From positions 184,202,301 through 184,266,300 of the forward strand of contig OW386285.2 in NCBI GenBank assembly GCA_936432065.2: a stretch of DNA of 64,000 bases, given 5' to 3'. The position numbers and the translations under genes were made by a program. Of this stretch, positions 22,641 through 37,063 are shown one piece after another. Below the pieces are notes generated by a model. It searched no databases, was not told the DNA's origin, and worked only from the letters and a program-made list of their open reading frames with translations. This stretch comes from Rutpela maculata (Eukaryota; Arthropoda; Insecta; Coleoptera; Cerambycidae). Every line of letters starts with the position of its first letter. The first letter of the stretch is position 1.

Positions 22641-25607
22641 TCCAAAAATCTTACATTTTTATTTATAGTACATATTGATCATTGTTATGTAACATTTTTT
22701 CGTATGGCTGTTAGTAGGTACTGAAATGGCATAACATTACAAAGGTAGTAACATCGCATTTGCCCTCCTCTAACCGCGCTAAGCTCCATACTATGCGTTC
22801 AAAAAACATCCGGTTCCCAATTGTCACCCTTAATTTTTTTACAAGCTTCATTTCGTTCTTATATCATGTTTTCATCAATCTTATAGTTTTTGACATATTT
22901 CAATTTTAAATACATAATTTTCTTGCGTATGCGCTCAAGCGCTATCTTTTAAACTTTTATATCTCTTGCATAGTTTGTCGTAGGAAAATAAAAAAAAACA
23001 AACTATTCGTTTTTTTTATAAGCTTCAATTTTGTATTCTTACAATTTTTTATAAAAAAATATTTTCAGAGCAATTTCCGAAATCCCGATTTTTTCCAAAA
23101 AATTATGAAAATTTTCATTATTGGAAATGGGTACAGAATGAAAAATAATTATTTTAAGAATTCTAAAAAATTTGAACATGTTAGTATTAATATGCATTAA
23201 CAACATCTAGAAGGATTTAAAAAAAATTGAATAAGAAATTAGAGCAATAAAAATTTAAAAAAATAGCGCCTAAATTTTTAAATGTGCTACTTTTTTGTTT
23301 GTAACTTTTTTAGTTTTCATTATAAAAGATCGTAATACGTCTCAATCCAAAGAAAATTTTAATGCCTTTAATTTCTACAATAAAAATTTTCTCATAGTTG
23401 TAGATTTTGAGTAATTTTATATTTTAATGTCATATATTTTTTCTGAATATTTCGGCGCCATTTTGAAAATGCCATATTTCCAAAACTAAACATTGGAAAA
23501 AAATAAAGAAAAAATAATTCGATTTGTTTTCGTAAAAGCTTCGATTTTGTACCCTTGCATTTCTTTATTAAAGTCCACATTTTTCGAGTAATTTAAAAAA
23601 AACGTCTAGGAATACTGATTTTAGGGGGTGAAAACTGCAATTTTCAATTCGGAATATCTCGAAAAATATACATTTTAGCAAAAAAGTTCATGACTTTTCT
23701 TTCTTATAATTTAATTCTCTATCAGATTATGTGTATTTCTTGTTTTTTTTTTGCGACAACCCCCAAGAAGGGGTGGGAACCACTCCTAATCAAAAAGCAG
23801 GAAAAATGAATATAGATTCTTATCTACATACTTCATGAAGCATGTTGAAGAAAAAAAATTGGAAATTCATTACATCGTTTTCGGGCTGGGATTTAAAAGC
23901 TTCACTTACTGTACTAACTAACTTATTGTCCAAATTTCAATAAAATCGACTTTTCTTAGATTATTGTGCTTACAAGAAACGTATCGGATGGAGAAACAGG
24001 CAGACAGACATTTTGAAAGCCATTCAGAATTTTATGACTTACACAATTATATGGCTTTTTTTTGAGATATTTACTGTTTTAGAAATGTGCCTACAAAATG
24101 GAATATACGCTACGTTTTTGTACTTGCAAAGAGTATAGTACTAGATGCAAAAAAATGTATATAACATCTTTTGTAGAGAATTTTATAAACTTTATTTTTT
24201 TATATGAAGCATAATTTCGATTCGAAGATAGGTTACGAGACAAGCAAAAAATTGAATTGGAGCACCATTTTTTCAAGACAGCGCGGCGGCTTGAGCGACA
24301 TACTAAAACCTTAATTAAATAGAACATAAAACATATAGAACATAAAACTAAATGGCAGTAGGTGTACAGAATGGTTGATTTTGGACAATTTAATGTGGAA
24401 ATTATCCTTAATAAAAAACTGAAGGTCCATACCTGCCCCTGTTTTGTAAGCTTTTCTATAAAGTATTTTTTTTATTTACATACCAAAATTAAAACTTGGC
24501 CATTTAAGAAAAAGTTTCGGTAAGATAATTAACCACTTTTAGGAGAGATTTAATGTTTTAGTGATATTGCTATTTTTCTTTACAGCGTGTTTAGATACAG
24601 CGAAAAATTCACCAAAAGTGAATCTGATTTACGCAATCGACTTTTAGTAGTTACCACCCAAACACATGGGAGACACCTGTTTTTATTGCTTTTTCTTGGA
24701 ACTATATTTACTATGTAGGTACCTTCTTCCAATAATGTCAGTTTATGACCATTTTAAGAATTCAGTCCAAACTTATAGATACACTTCTATTTTATTTTAC
24801 GAAATTAAGACCAAATTTGTGATATAATTTTGGCACTCTGAGACGGTCGTCTCGCTGCCTCACCTCTCCACTCTGCTCTGATTTTCGTTCAAGTTATTTT
24901 TAAATCAATATCAAATTTGCACACATAGCACTTTCATTTATAAAATTTTCAGTTGTAAACTTTTTGCAAATTATATGAAAAGTAACGACTGCTAAAAACT
25001 CTACTTTCTCATATTTTTAAAATTTCATCAACATGAAAAATAAAAAAACTAAGGAGGGGACATTATATTATGTAAAAAAATTGAGGAAAATAAAAATTGA
25101 AATATTTAATTGAAAAATTTGAAAAAGTTATTAGTATTTCTAGAGTAATATGTACAGTTTAAAAGTTTTTCATAACTCCCCTCTTGTGTACAATCAGTTG
25201 TGGTTGATTTTACATCCAAAGCTAAACATACTAGTTTCTTTCCACGATTAGACATTTTTTCAGCAGTTCACGGTCACAAACACTTGTCGAATGTTAAAAA
25301 CCGCGCAAGGTGCCCTTTGGGCTCTTTGAGATATGGCGCGCTTTTATCCAAGAAGTATGACAACATCGCAGGATCTCATCTTACACTATATACATCAACT
25401 TATACATTAGTGGATCTCGACTTGTTTGGTTTTTATTAAGGATCTCGTTTTGTATAAATTTTATCACGAAAAATTCAAAGGTTGAATTTGTTTCCCCTGT
25501 GTTGGTTTATGGGTTAAGAGCATAATGAAGCAAGTTTCAACAAAGTCTTTCTGTTGTGATGGATCTCGGGTTGTCATAAATTTATTCGGATCTCGACTTG
25601 ATATAAA

Positions 25608-25609
<2 letters not shown>

Positions 25610-25677
<68 letters not shown>
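25610..25677. repeat. (AT)n spacer at the centre of the giant inverted repeat
   Basis: About 34 AT units separate the two arms, with no other spacer. The motif GGATCTCGACTTG lies on both sides. Confidence 0.95.
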
Positions 25678-25678
<1 letters not shown>

Positions 25679-28600
25679 TTTTCACAGAATCTTGCTTCAT
25701 TATCTTCTTAATCCATAAACCAACACAGGGGAAACAAATTCAACCTTTGAATTTTTCGTGATAAAATTTATACAAAACGAGATCCTTAATAAAAACCAAA
25801 CAAGTCGAGATCCACTAATGTATAAGTTGATGTATATAGTGTAAGATGAGATACTGCGATGTTGTCATACTTCTTGGATAAAAGCGCGCCATATCTCAAA
25901 GAGCCCAAAGGGCACTTTGCGCGCTTTTTAACATTCGACAAGTGTTTGTGACTGTGAACTGCTGAAAAAATGCCTAATTGTGGAAAGAAACTAGTATGTT
26001 TAGCTTTGGATGTAAAATCAACCACAACTGGTGGTACACAAGAGGGGAGTTATGAAAAGCTTTTAAAATGTACATATTACTTTAGAAATACTAATAACTT
26101 TTTCAAATTTTTCAATTGAATATTTCAATTTTTATTTTCCTCAATTTTTTTTTACATAATATAATGTCCCCCACTTAGTTTTTTTATTTTTCATGTTGAT
26201 GAAATTTTTAAAATATGAGAAAGTAGAGTTTTTAGCAGTTATGTGTCACTTTTCATATAATTTGCAAAAAGTTTATAACTGAAAATTTTATAAATGCAAG
26301 TGCTATGTGTGCAAATCTGCTATTGATTTAAAAATAACTTGAACGAAAATCAGAGCAGAGTGGAGAGGTGAGGCAGCGAGGCGACCTCAGGGCGCCAAAA
26401 TTATATCACAATTTTGTTCTTAATTTCGTAAAATAAAATAGAAGTGTATCTATAAGTTGGGACTGAATTCTTAAAATGGTCATAAACTGACATTATTGGA
26501 AGAAGGTACCTACATAGTAAATATAGTTCCAAGAAAGAGCAATAAAAACGGGTGTCTCCCATGTGTTTGGCTGGTAACTACTAAAAGTCGATTGCGTAAA
26601 TCAGATTCACTTTTGGTGAATTCTTCGCTGTATCTAAACACGCTGCAAAGAAAAATAGCAATATCACTAAAATATTAAATCTCTCCTAAAACTGTTTAAT
26701 TATCTTACGGAAACTTTTTCTTAAATGGCCAAGTTTTAATTTTGGTATGTAAATAAAAAAAAATACTTTATAGAAAAGCTTACAAAACAGGGGCAGGTAT
26801 GGGCCTTCAGTTTTTTATTAAGGATAATTTCCACATTAAATTGTCCAAAATCAACCATTCTGTACACCTACTGCTATTTAGTTTTATGTTCTATTAATTT
26901 TATATTCTATTTAATTAAGGTTTTAGTATGTCTCTCAAGCCGCCGCGTCGCGTCGTCTTGAAAAAATGGTGCTCGAATTCAATTTTTTGCTTGTCTCGTT
27001 AACTATCTTATCGATATCGAAATTATGCTTCATATAAAAAAATAAAGTTTATAAAATTCTCTACAAAAGATGTTATATACATTTTTTTGCATCTAGTATT
27101 ATACTCTTTGCAAGTACGAAAACGTAGAGTATATTCCATTTTGTAGGCACATTTCTAAAACAGTAAATATCTCAGAGAGAAAAAAAGCCATATAATTGTG
27201 TAAGTCATAAAATTCTGAATGGCTTTCAAAATGTTAGTCTGCCTGCCTGTGTCTCCGTCCGATAGGTTTCTTGTAAGCACAATAACCTAAGAAAAGTCCG
27301 ATTTTATTGAAATTTGGACAATAAGTCAGTTAGTACAGTAAGTGAAGCTTTTAAATCCCAGCCCGAAAACGATGTATGAATTTCCAATTTTTTTTCTTCA
27401 ACATGCTTCATAAAGTATGTACATAAGAATCTATATTGTCATTTTCCCTGCTTTTTGATTAGGGGTTGTCGCAAAAAACAAGAAATACACATGATCTGAT
27501 AGAGAATCAAATTATAAGAAAGAAAAGCCATGAACTTTTTTGCTAAAATGCATATTTTTCGAGATATTCCGAACTGAAAATTGCAATTTTTACCCCCTAA
27601 AATCAGTATTTCTAGACGTTTTTTTTAAATTACTCGAAAAATGTGGACTTTAATAAAGAAATGCAAGGGTACAAAATCGAAGCTTTTACGAAAACAAATC
27701 GAATTATTTTTTCTTTTTTTTTCTCCAATGTTTAGTTTTGGAAATATGGCGTTTTCAAAATGGCGCCGAAATGTTCAGAAAAAATATACGACATTAAAAT
27801 ATAAAATTACTCAAAATCTACAACTATGAGAAAATTTTTATTGTAGAAATTAAAGGCATTAAAATTTTATTTGGATTGAGACGTATTACGACCTTTTATA
27901 ATGAAAACTAAAAAAGTTACAAACAAAAAAGTAGCGCATTTAAAAATTTAGGCGCCATTTTTTTTAACTTTTATTGCTCTAATTTCTTATTCAATTTTTT
28001 TTAAATCCTTCTAGATGTTGTTAATGCATATTAATACTAACATGTTTAAATTTTAGAATTAGAATTTTTAAAATAATTATTTTTCATTCTGTACCCATTT
28101 TCAATAATGAAAATTTTCATAATTTTCTAGAAAAAATCGGGATTTCGGAAATTGCTCTGAAAATATTTTTTTTATAAAAAATTGTAAGAATACAAAATTG
28201 AAGCTTATAAAAAAACGAATAGTTTGCTTTTTTTTAATTTTCCTACGACAAACTATGCAAGAGATATAAAAGTTTAAAAGATGGCGCTTGAGCGCATACG
28301 CAAGAAAATTATGTATTTAAAATTGAAATATGTCAAAAACTATAAGATTGATAAAAACATGATATAAGAACAGAATGAAGCTTGTAAAAAATGAATAGTT
28401 TGAGTTTTTATTTTTTTCCTACGACAAGCTGTTCCAAAGATATGACAGTTTGCAATAATGTTGAAACTTGTCAGTTTCTACGCGCATTTTAAATGTCTAT
28501 AGAGTAGGTAGAGAAACGAGCGAAACATCTATTTTTCGAAGAATACGCAGAAAAAGCGGGTTGCATTGCACTTTAGCATGTTTTACAGTGCAGATTAAAA

Positions 28601-31600
28601 ATGTTATTTAATTAATTTACTAATTGTATTAATTTGATTTATTTATAACAATCTGTATTTTTAATAAAATTAGACATATTACTATAGGTACTCTTTTGTA
28701 ACCATTTTTAATCCACCATTTTTTTTATAAATTTAGACCTCATAATCATATTCAACGACCTAAGAAACATAAGTATATGGATTTTCATGAATTTATTTTT
28801 AACATTAGAAGAATTATTAATTTTTCAGTATTTAAGGGTGGTTTTAACCCTTAATATTTTCGTCTTTCCTATATTTTGACCACATAATCATCAGCGACCT
28901 CAAAAAACATAAGTATGTGGATTTTCGTGATTTTATTCATAAAATTAGAAGACATTAATTTTTCGGTATTTAAGGTTGACTTCAACCCTTTATATTTTCG
29001 TCTCATAAGTTTTGACCCCACAGTCATATTCAGCGACCTCAAAAACATAAGTTCGTTAATTTTTTCCTACAATTAGAAGAGTTATCAATTTTTCAGTTTT
29101 TTATTATTACGGGTTTCCACCCGTAATAATAAAAAGCAGGTAATGCGACAATATAGATTTTGATGTACGTATTTTATAAAGCATATTGCAAAAAAAATTA
29201 AGCAAATTCCTTTCATCGTTTTCGGGCCGGGAATTTTACCATTTTTACTGTTTCGCTTACTGGACTAAGTGTTACCTAGAGAAAGAACCCTATTGATTTT
29301 GAAAGCAATCGATCAGTAAATATAAAGGTTATGAAACATTTTATGAAAAAAATACAGGTGAAGAGTGGTATAATCTTTCATAATATTGAAGGTTTAATTG
29401 CCATACTTGCAATTTTTATCATCTCCCGATGATTCCATCTTGATTTTTGAAACCTTGGCTAGTATACTATGCGGTATCTTTGTGTTTATAGAATTTTGTC
29501 AAAGGCGTTGCAACATTCTTCACGCGAATTTTCTTCATAAAATGTTTTATATTTACCGACAGATTTTTTTTCAAAATCAACAGAGTTCTTCCTCTAGCCA
29601 AAACTAACATACTCTCCAAATTTCAATAACGCTGGACTTTCTTTTCTCAAGTTATCGTGCTCACAAGAACGTGACAAACAGAGAGACAGACGGACAAGCG
29701 GACAGACTGACATACGACGGACATTTTAAAGTTATTCAGAATTCTATGACTAATACAATAATATGAATTGTATTTTTTCTACCAGTGATATTTACGGTTT
29801 TAGAAATGTTTTGATCAAATAAATATATTATTCTGCAAAGAGTATAGATAGTAATAGTTACGAAGAAAATGTATATGGCATTACCACCCCACCCCATTAT
29901 TAAGGGGGATGAAAAAAAATGTGATTTAGTGTGTGTACAAGAACCAGAAACCTCAAAATATTTTTTACTTCATCCACCCCCACTACCACCCCCTATCACT
30001 ACCCCCACCTCACTACCGATGTGGGGTATCGTTTTATGGGTTTTTGGGGTAGAGGATTTCAAATATTATATTATTAAAGTTCCATAAACAATTATTTCCA
30101 CATAGAAAATCTGGATGTGGAAGTAGGGATTCCTTGGGCAGCGGTTTCTATGGGAGGAATAATTTCGATATCGCTAATGATTAGTAAGACATAAGCATAA
30201 AACTGAATCGGAGCACTATTTTTCCAAGATGATGGCACGAGCGCAAGGGATCAAGTTGGGGACTTTTAGTGTATTTATAAGTAGGCTTTAATGAACATCT
30301 TCACAAAGTTTCAAACCTTCTTTCCCTCTAATTTTTCCTATTTGACTGGAGTGTATAATAAAAGAGTAAAATTAAGTAAAATATTTAAATATTTTCACTA
30401 ACACATCTCAGAATTAAAAAAAATTACTAAAATTTCCTAGCAAAATTGCGTACATTTTATTGATTATAAAATATCATGGTTCTTTCCAGAAGCCCTAGGA
30501 TTTTTGCGAAAAAGAGAATTTTACAATATCCCTGCGACATATCCATCTACGTCATGCACTTTCACTTAGGTACTCTGCTGCACGTACTAGGTATACATTT
30601 ATAGTACAGTACGTAGAGGTAAAAAATACGCAATATGTAGCAATAATCTCATATGTAATTGGTTCATGGGTTATTATTGTAGTAAATAGTATCATCTTCA
30701 GTTTCTATATGGTGCGGATACTTGCTCTGAAAATCACCCCCAATTCTAGATATTTAATATTTGAAAATGTATTACTGATTAATTTTTGGGATTGTTGATA
30801 ACGAATCTGAAGTAGAAATTAAAAAAATGAAAATGATGGCTCCAATATGGCGGACGGAATATTTTCCTAAAACAAACGTTTTAAACAAACAAAAAATTTT
30901 AAGCATCTAGGTGATACTGTCTATCAACAAAAACAGTATTTTTGAAAAAAAAAAAAATTACTGGACAATTACTATAACAAAATGGCGAAATTTTGTTTAA
31001 AAAACTGTGAAAGCGCACGTTGTTTAAGCCATAACTTCTTTATAAACAAACAAAAAATAATTTTAAAGATCGATTCATTTTGTTTAATTCTGTCCATTAG
31101 AACTTTTGATGGAAATGTCATAATCCTATATAAACATAAAATAAAAACTAATTCATTCTCAGTTTATAAGCTTTATTTATGGTATCCATCTTTTTTTCGT
31201 TAAAATTAATATTTATTGAGATATTTGCCAAGAAACAAAAACTTTACGATTTTTAGAAAATAACTTTGTAGTTTAAAATGCAGTTGTTTTCCAAAGTAAT
31301 TGCTATAAACCTACGAAAAAATTTGAGAACGTAGGTCATGGTATGTATCATCGAAAAACGGTATATGATAACATATATATATATTTTTTTTAATTACTGA
31401 CTACTTACATTAACGAAATATCGACGTTTTTATTAAAAAACTGTGAAGTACATTGTTTCTGTCATAACTTCTTTATTTTTTATGCTACAGAAATAATCAA
31501 AAAATCATTCTAACCCTAATTAAGGTCTTTCATTTTGGTTATTACAAATTTTATCGCAAGTGCCATAGTTTCTGATATATTTAACATTTAAACTAAATAC

Positions 31601-32361
31601 TACTATGTCTTTATACTTTCGGATATCCGAAACCATTAATTCTAGATATTAAAAAATAACGAAATTCATCTTCAGTTTAGTAGCTTTCTTGCCTCCAGCA
31701 TTTTCTCGCTCAATGGAATACTTTTCGAGTTATTTGACGAAAATCGTTTTGAAATACCTCTTTTTCAAGCAAAAATTTCAATTTTCAAGTGGTTATAACT
31801 TAAAGACTATCAATCTATATGAAAAACTGTATAGAGCCTTTTCTATTAAAATGTGATACTCTTTCAGCTCCAATGTTTTTCATTTTTTTTATTTGCCACC
31901 CCCTGAAAAGGAGTGGCATCCACTCCCTATAAATTAGTAAGCCGCCGCACAATATAGAAACTCTGCTTTGATGCATTTACTATTAAACTACCAAAAATGA
32001 ACGAAGTCTAATTCATATGACATTATTCCGAAATTAAAAACCTCTAGTTACTGTACTAATAGTAAACTTATTAAACTTATATTTAATTAATTACCTAATA
32101 AGCAGAGACCCAAAATAATGAAAATCTACTCCAGTGTGGGTCAACCTTATTAACTAGATCTGATTTTGTTGCAAATAAACAACGCGGCATTGCCAGATAT
32201 ACAGGATCTCGTTTTGTTCATAAAATATTATATACAAGTTCAGCACAGCAGCGCCCTCATAAGTGCGTTTGGTTTAACTACTCGTGTATAAAAATGGATA
32301 AAAAGTGGAAAAAGGAGATCCGAGGTAAAATTCACGTGCACATTTCTACCGTCTATATTAA
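25678..32361 (-). repeat. Right arm of the giant inverted repeat
   Basis: Inverted counterpart of 14241-25609, diverged by a few percent. The outer match ends at GTCTATATTAA (32351-32361), mirroring TTAATATAGA at 14241. It lacks the SINE and the 4.84-kb insertion of the left arm but carries a family-D fragment (29879-30149). About 28385-29105 has no counterpart on the left and contains three degenerate copies of a unit with AACATAAGT.TGTGGATTTT.GTG (about 28740-29090). No gene seen. Confidence 0.9.
29879..30149 (+). repeat. Truncated family-D repeat inserted in the right arm
   Basis: Begins mid-element at TACCACCCCACCCCATTATT and ends GATTCCTTGGGCAGCGGTTTC. The left arm at about 16715-16765 has the matching sequence without it, about 33 bp of which is replaced here. 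Only the GGGCAGCGG end is retained. Confidence 0.85.
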
Positions 32362-32839
32362 TTGCCTTCGGGCTTCGTAAAAATAAGCGTGTATAAAACC
32401 TAGACTATGTTATTCTCAACAAATCCCGCCAATTGGCAAAATTTCGCCCGGGCATCAAATTGCACCTCCTTTCTCTCAAAACATACACGATGTAGTTCAA
32501 CGAATTGATGTTCAGATGGCGCTACAGTTGTCGGTGTATAAGCGATATATACAGTAAATATATTTGACGTATTTTGCAATGCCCTATTTTATTCGATGCA
32601 TTATACGAATCCCTGAGTCTTGGCAACACTGTACATCTGCTTGGTAAATATTATGCAGCCAACTAATATGTTTGTATCTGTAATATTTTTGCTGTGGCAA
32701 TGATAATTTTTGGCTATGATAATTAAATATTTTATGTTAATTGTGTTTATCTAATGGCTGGCTTAGAACTGGACTCGTAACTAAATAATATTTATATCTG
32801 CTATAAGATGACAAAAAAATTGTTGTTATTTAACAAAAA

Positions 32840-32878
<39 letters not shown>

Positions 32879-34556
32879 TTCATTTACCAAAAGAGCAGTA
32901 TATAAAATACACACACAAAAAATATTTTACTTTTTTACTTCACTAAGATTGTATAGACTGTCTTTCTTTTCCGTGAGTTCAGCAGCAGAAATCGTAATTA
33001 TAAATATAATTAATTTGTGATTTTAAGTACACTTTTACAGGGTATTAACTAAAATGTTGTAGATATTTCTAAGTAGATTCCTTGGCAAAAATTAAGGAAA
33101 GTTTTTAGTATTAACCTTTCCAAAATTAGCCCTCCCTGGAAAGCCCCTTTTAAAGGGGAGAGTCCAAATCTCCTCTACTTTATATTTGTTAAATATTTCC
33201 CATCTTCTTTGTTATATCCGTTCATTTAGTTTACATTACTTTTAATCTGAATAATTTTGAGAGAAGCTTATTAAATACATATGGAAGAAAACGTCTTACT
33301 TTTATGCATGTCAGGATATTTTTTTTTTAAGCAAGAAGCAAAAAGTTTTAAAATTTTCTGATGAAGTTATAAGCTAAGTTTCAACCGTTAAGAACTGTTG
33401 AAAAGTCATAAAGGGTGGTTTATTTGATACATTTATGCCTCGGAGGATGAAAAGACTTTTGCATAAATATCATATTGAGTAAAAACTATTGATAAAAGCT
33501 TGCACTATAATGAGTCTGAAAAAAATAATTTCAAACATTATTTTAATGCACGCTTTATAGAAGGGCGTAATTATCCAGGAAAAGCTAATTTTAAAAAAGT
33601 TCATATGAAAGATCCGACTTTATTTTTGTCAAGTAATCTAGTACTTACCTAATATATGGTAGATGCATACTATTCCGTAGTGTGAAAATAATAGTATATT
33701 AAGTATCACCAGAACGGTAACAGACGTTTACCGGAGACCGGTATAACCCTCAAGGTTCGCGATGCTATCTATACTGTTTTTTGCACAATCGTTTTATATT
33801 GCACTTCAATTAAAATAGTTTAATTTCTACTAAATAAACGAAAAGTCGCGTTTATATTTCGCGGCAAGTACAACTTGTCAAATATGATATTTGTATTTTG
33901 ACATTTCGTTTATTTACTAGAAATTAAATTATTTTAATTGAAGTATAATTAAAAACGATCGTGCAGAAAATAATGTTATTTTTCTTTTAAATACATAGAA
34001 ATGACCTTATTTTTTGTACTTATTTTTGTGAAATAACGGTAATATATATTATATTAATTTTACTTACAAGTAAGCAAATTACTTACCGATTTAGCAATCA
34101 GTAAATATAACCTGACGTCTTGGGAACATATATTGTAAATAAACAAATAAGCTCGATCGTACAAAAAATAGAATTTTTTTTGTTCATTGCTTGTGACATA
34201 ATTACATTACAAAAAATTATTGAGATTTGACATTTAAATAATTATGACATTTCTTAATGTCACTTAAAATTATTTAATAAATAGAGTTGATTAACCTCAA
34301 TTTCACAATTTCTGGATTTCAAGAAAAACTTAGTTATGCACCTTGGCACTAAAGTTTCTTTTTATCATTTATGCGGTTTATTTAACTAAATTCTACATCG
34401 TGATAAAAAGTTTAACTTTCGTGCCTTGTTACATAATAGTATATTATATTACTAGGAGTAGAACGCACTCTTTTTTTGTGTTGAGCTCAGGATTTGCGGA
34501 TGAGGCGAAGCCGAAGCCGCAAACTGGGCGAAACTGAAACTTGAATGAAACTGTTT
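32362..34556. other. Gene-free interval with a (TAA)n tract and a small inverted repeat
   Basis: Contains (AAT)n at about 32843-32877 and the MITE-like repeat at 33770-33980 annotated separately. No coding frame with recognisable motifs. Confidence 0.5.
33770..33980. mobile_element. MITE-like inverted repeat, about 200 bp
   Basis: Arms of about 62 bp. TTGCACAATCGTTTTATATT (about 33780) is mirrored by the complement of AATTAAAAACGATCGTGCAG (about 33948-33967), with CACTTCAATTAAAATAGTTT and TAAATAAACGAAA also mirrored. The spacer is about 60 bp. No target duplication defined. Confidence 0.65.
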
Positions 34557-34815
34557 GGCTGCAGGAATTTTATTGTTTTAGTTTGTTTTATGTATAATAA
34601 CAAGTGCTATGAGCAGTTTTGGATTAAATCGGTCCATTGCTTCTTGTAATATTTTAACAATTTACCTATTTTTAAACACTGAAATTTGCTATTATTTTCA
34701 TTAGTATCTCCGGTCCTAGTAATCGTATCGTAAAAATAAAAATAGCGAATTATTCGCAATAAAATCTTGAATAAGACTAGGCCTATGCAAAAACTAGATG
34801 ATAGTTTGTTAATTA

Positions 34816-36285
34816 TAGTCCAATCAATGAATGCCCAAAAGGGGATTGTAGAGAACATTTAGGAGGGGAGAATTTTCCTCTTCAGGGATGTGTTGGGGGT
34901 AATTAGGAGGCAGAAATACTAAAAGTCCCTGCCCCTAGCCCAGCCGCTTCAGGAGGGGGGTGTAAAGGTTCCTTTTTTCGATTCTTCGCTTATAACTCGG
35001 AAACGATGCGTCGTATGGGAAAAGGTAATCTATGCAAAATTAAACGTAATTAAATTTTCCACAAGAATGTTTATATTCATTTTCTTCCTATGTGTTATAG
35101 TTTACGAGATATTCGCCAGCGAAAATTGATAATTAATAAAAAAAAATCAATATGTACCTTGAATAATTCTATCATAGCTATTTACCGTGGTCTGCTAATA
35201 AATCACAGTCACAAAACAATATTTATTTTACCATACTGGACGTATTTACTAACGTAATATTTTGTTGAAATCTATACATTTCCTTAAATATACAGTGTGA
35301 CTCACTTACAATGAAAATACCCTTATAATTTTTTCATTTTGTTTCCGATTTGAATCAAATTTTACTCAAGTATAGAACAAATTAGGATATACTTATGACC
35401 AGAAAATCATTCACCTGCTATAAAGGGAAAGCCACCTGCGGTAGGTACCAAAATATGCTGAAAAAAATAAAACATTTTGACTGTTAGAAATTCTAAAAAA
35501 TGCATCCGATCGGCGCCACAATTGTACATACACCAAAATTTGATTTGGTTATTGATGGGGGATATCTCATACATAAGCACATCTGGCAAAGGAGGTCCTC
35601 AGTTTCCACAATTTGTGACTACGTAAAATTCGTCGTTCGTAAGATTAAAAATCAATATGATTTTTAATATTTGTCCTCATATTTTGGTACCGCAGATGGC
35701 TTTGCCTTTATAGCAGGTGAATGATTTTCTAGTCATAAGTAGATCCTAATTTGTTCTATACATGAGTAAAATTTGATTCAAATCGGAAACAAAATGTGAG
35801 TCACACTGTATATTTAAGGAAATGTCTAGATTTCCATAAAATATTACGTTAGTAAATACGTCCAGTGTTGTAAAATAAAGATTGTGTTGTGACTGTGATT
35901 TATTAGCAGACCACGGTAAACCGCTTTGATAGAAATATTAAAGGTACACAATTGATTTGTTTTTTATTAATTATCGATTTTCGCTAGCAAATATCTCGTA
36001 AAATGTAGTACATAGGAAGAAAATCAATATAAACATTCTTGTGGGAAATTTAATTAAGTTTAATTTTGCATAGATTACCTTTTTCCCTACGACGCACGCA
36101 TCGTTTCCGAATTATAAGCGAAGAATCGAAAAAAGGAACCTTTCCACCCCCCCTCTCCCCTGAAGCGGCGGGGCTAGGAGCGGGGACTTTTAGTATGTTT
36201 ACCTCCTGACTACCCCCAACACATTCCTGAAGAGAAAAATTCTCCCCCTTCAAAATGTTCTCTACAACCCTCATTGATTGGACTA
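34816..36285. mobile_element. Element B, copy 1, inserted in the left arm of foldback F
   Basis: Termini TAGTCCAATCAATGA and TCATTGATTGGACTA, with long internal inverted repeats: the stretch around GGTTCC-T6-CGATTCTTCGCTTATAA at about 34968-35000 is mirrored at about 36110-36145. Flanked by TTA at 34813-34815 and 36286-36288. The opposite arm of F (about 37810-37830) shows an unoccupied site with one GTTAATTTG, supporting a 3-bp duplication. No coding capacity. A second copy lies at 49907-51021. Confidence 0.85.
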
Positions 36286-37063
36286 TTAGTAAAAAAAATA
36301 AAAACCACCAAAAATTGCCTTTTTTTGATAATAATTTAATAAATATAACATAATAATGCATCAATTTTAACGAAAGTCCGTGGAAATAAGCCTTTTATTG
36401 AACTAAACCTGTGCTAAATTTTAGCGCAGAATATTTTTGAACAAAACTCAAACATCTAAAAACCAATAATAATTTCGAAATTTTTATCGCTTATTGTTTA
36501 AGTGCAGTGACTCGTGTGCGGTAAATTTTTGTTCAGAATGTAGGTTTTTACATGTATTTTCCAACAGTGTTAAGAAAAAAGAATCCTTACCTAAACCGCT
36601 TTTTCTTGAAAATTATTTATTATTTTCAAGTTACAGTTGCAAACAAATTCAAATAACTCGGGATTTTTTATGAAACCAAAAGCGGGAAACGAATTATGAA
36701 AATAGCTGAAATATCTAACATTCAAAAAAAAAAAATTAATGATCTTGCATTTGGGGCCGAAAAACGTCATTTTTTGTGTTTAGGTCACTTATAAATAAAC
36801 AAATCGATATTTTTTCTAGAAATTTGGACTGATTGTTTTTCGATGCTTATGTTTTTGTCTCTGCCGTTTGAAAATGGGTCAAAACTACAATTTTTAGAAT
36901 TACATCGAATAAAGCGGCTTTGAGATTATAACACACATAGTCATTTTTTTTTTACTTATTCATTTTTGTCGCGGAAGGGAAAACAAACTTAACCTGAACA
37001 GTAATTCTTATGTCTATGTACACAGTTTTGTAACTTTTAATTTTACTGATACAATAAAAAAAT

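Larger units (their letters stand above)
14241..25609 (+). repeat. Left arm of a giant inverted repeat (with insertions)
   Basis: Pairs in reverse orientation with 25678-32361 around an (AT)n spacer. Anchors: 14336-14400 with about 32205-32275; 16040-16200 with about 30660-30820; 16909-17171 with about 29465-29735; 22012-22090 with about 29390-29460; 23392-23580 with 27641-27829; 25200-25439 with 25786-26025. Relative to the right arm it contains a SINE (15023-15239), a 4.84-kb insertion (17172-22011) and unmatched sequence at about 22345-22850 with a transposase relic. No gene is intact in the arm; long open frames here are chance frames repeated in both arms. Confidence 0.9.

Noticed and set aside
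25200..26025. Near-identical 79-residue proteins on opposite strands
   Set aside because: They are the same repeat read in both arms of the giant inverted repeat; no motif or start context supports coding.
24841..26400. Possible origin or centromere-like satellite at the giant palindrome centre
   Set aside because: Only a microsatellite with two mirrored arms; no tandem satellite array or known origin feature.
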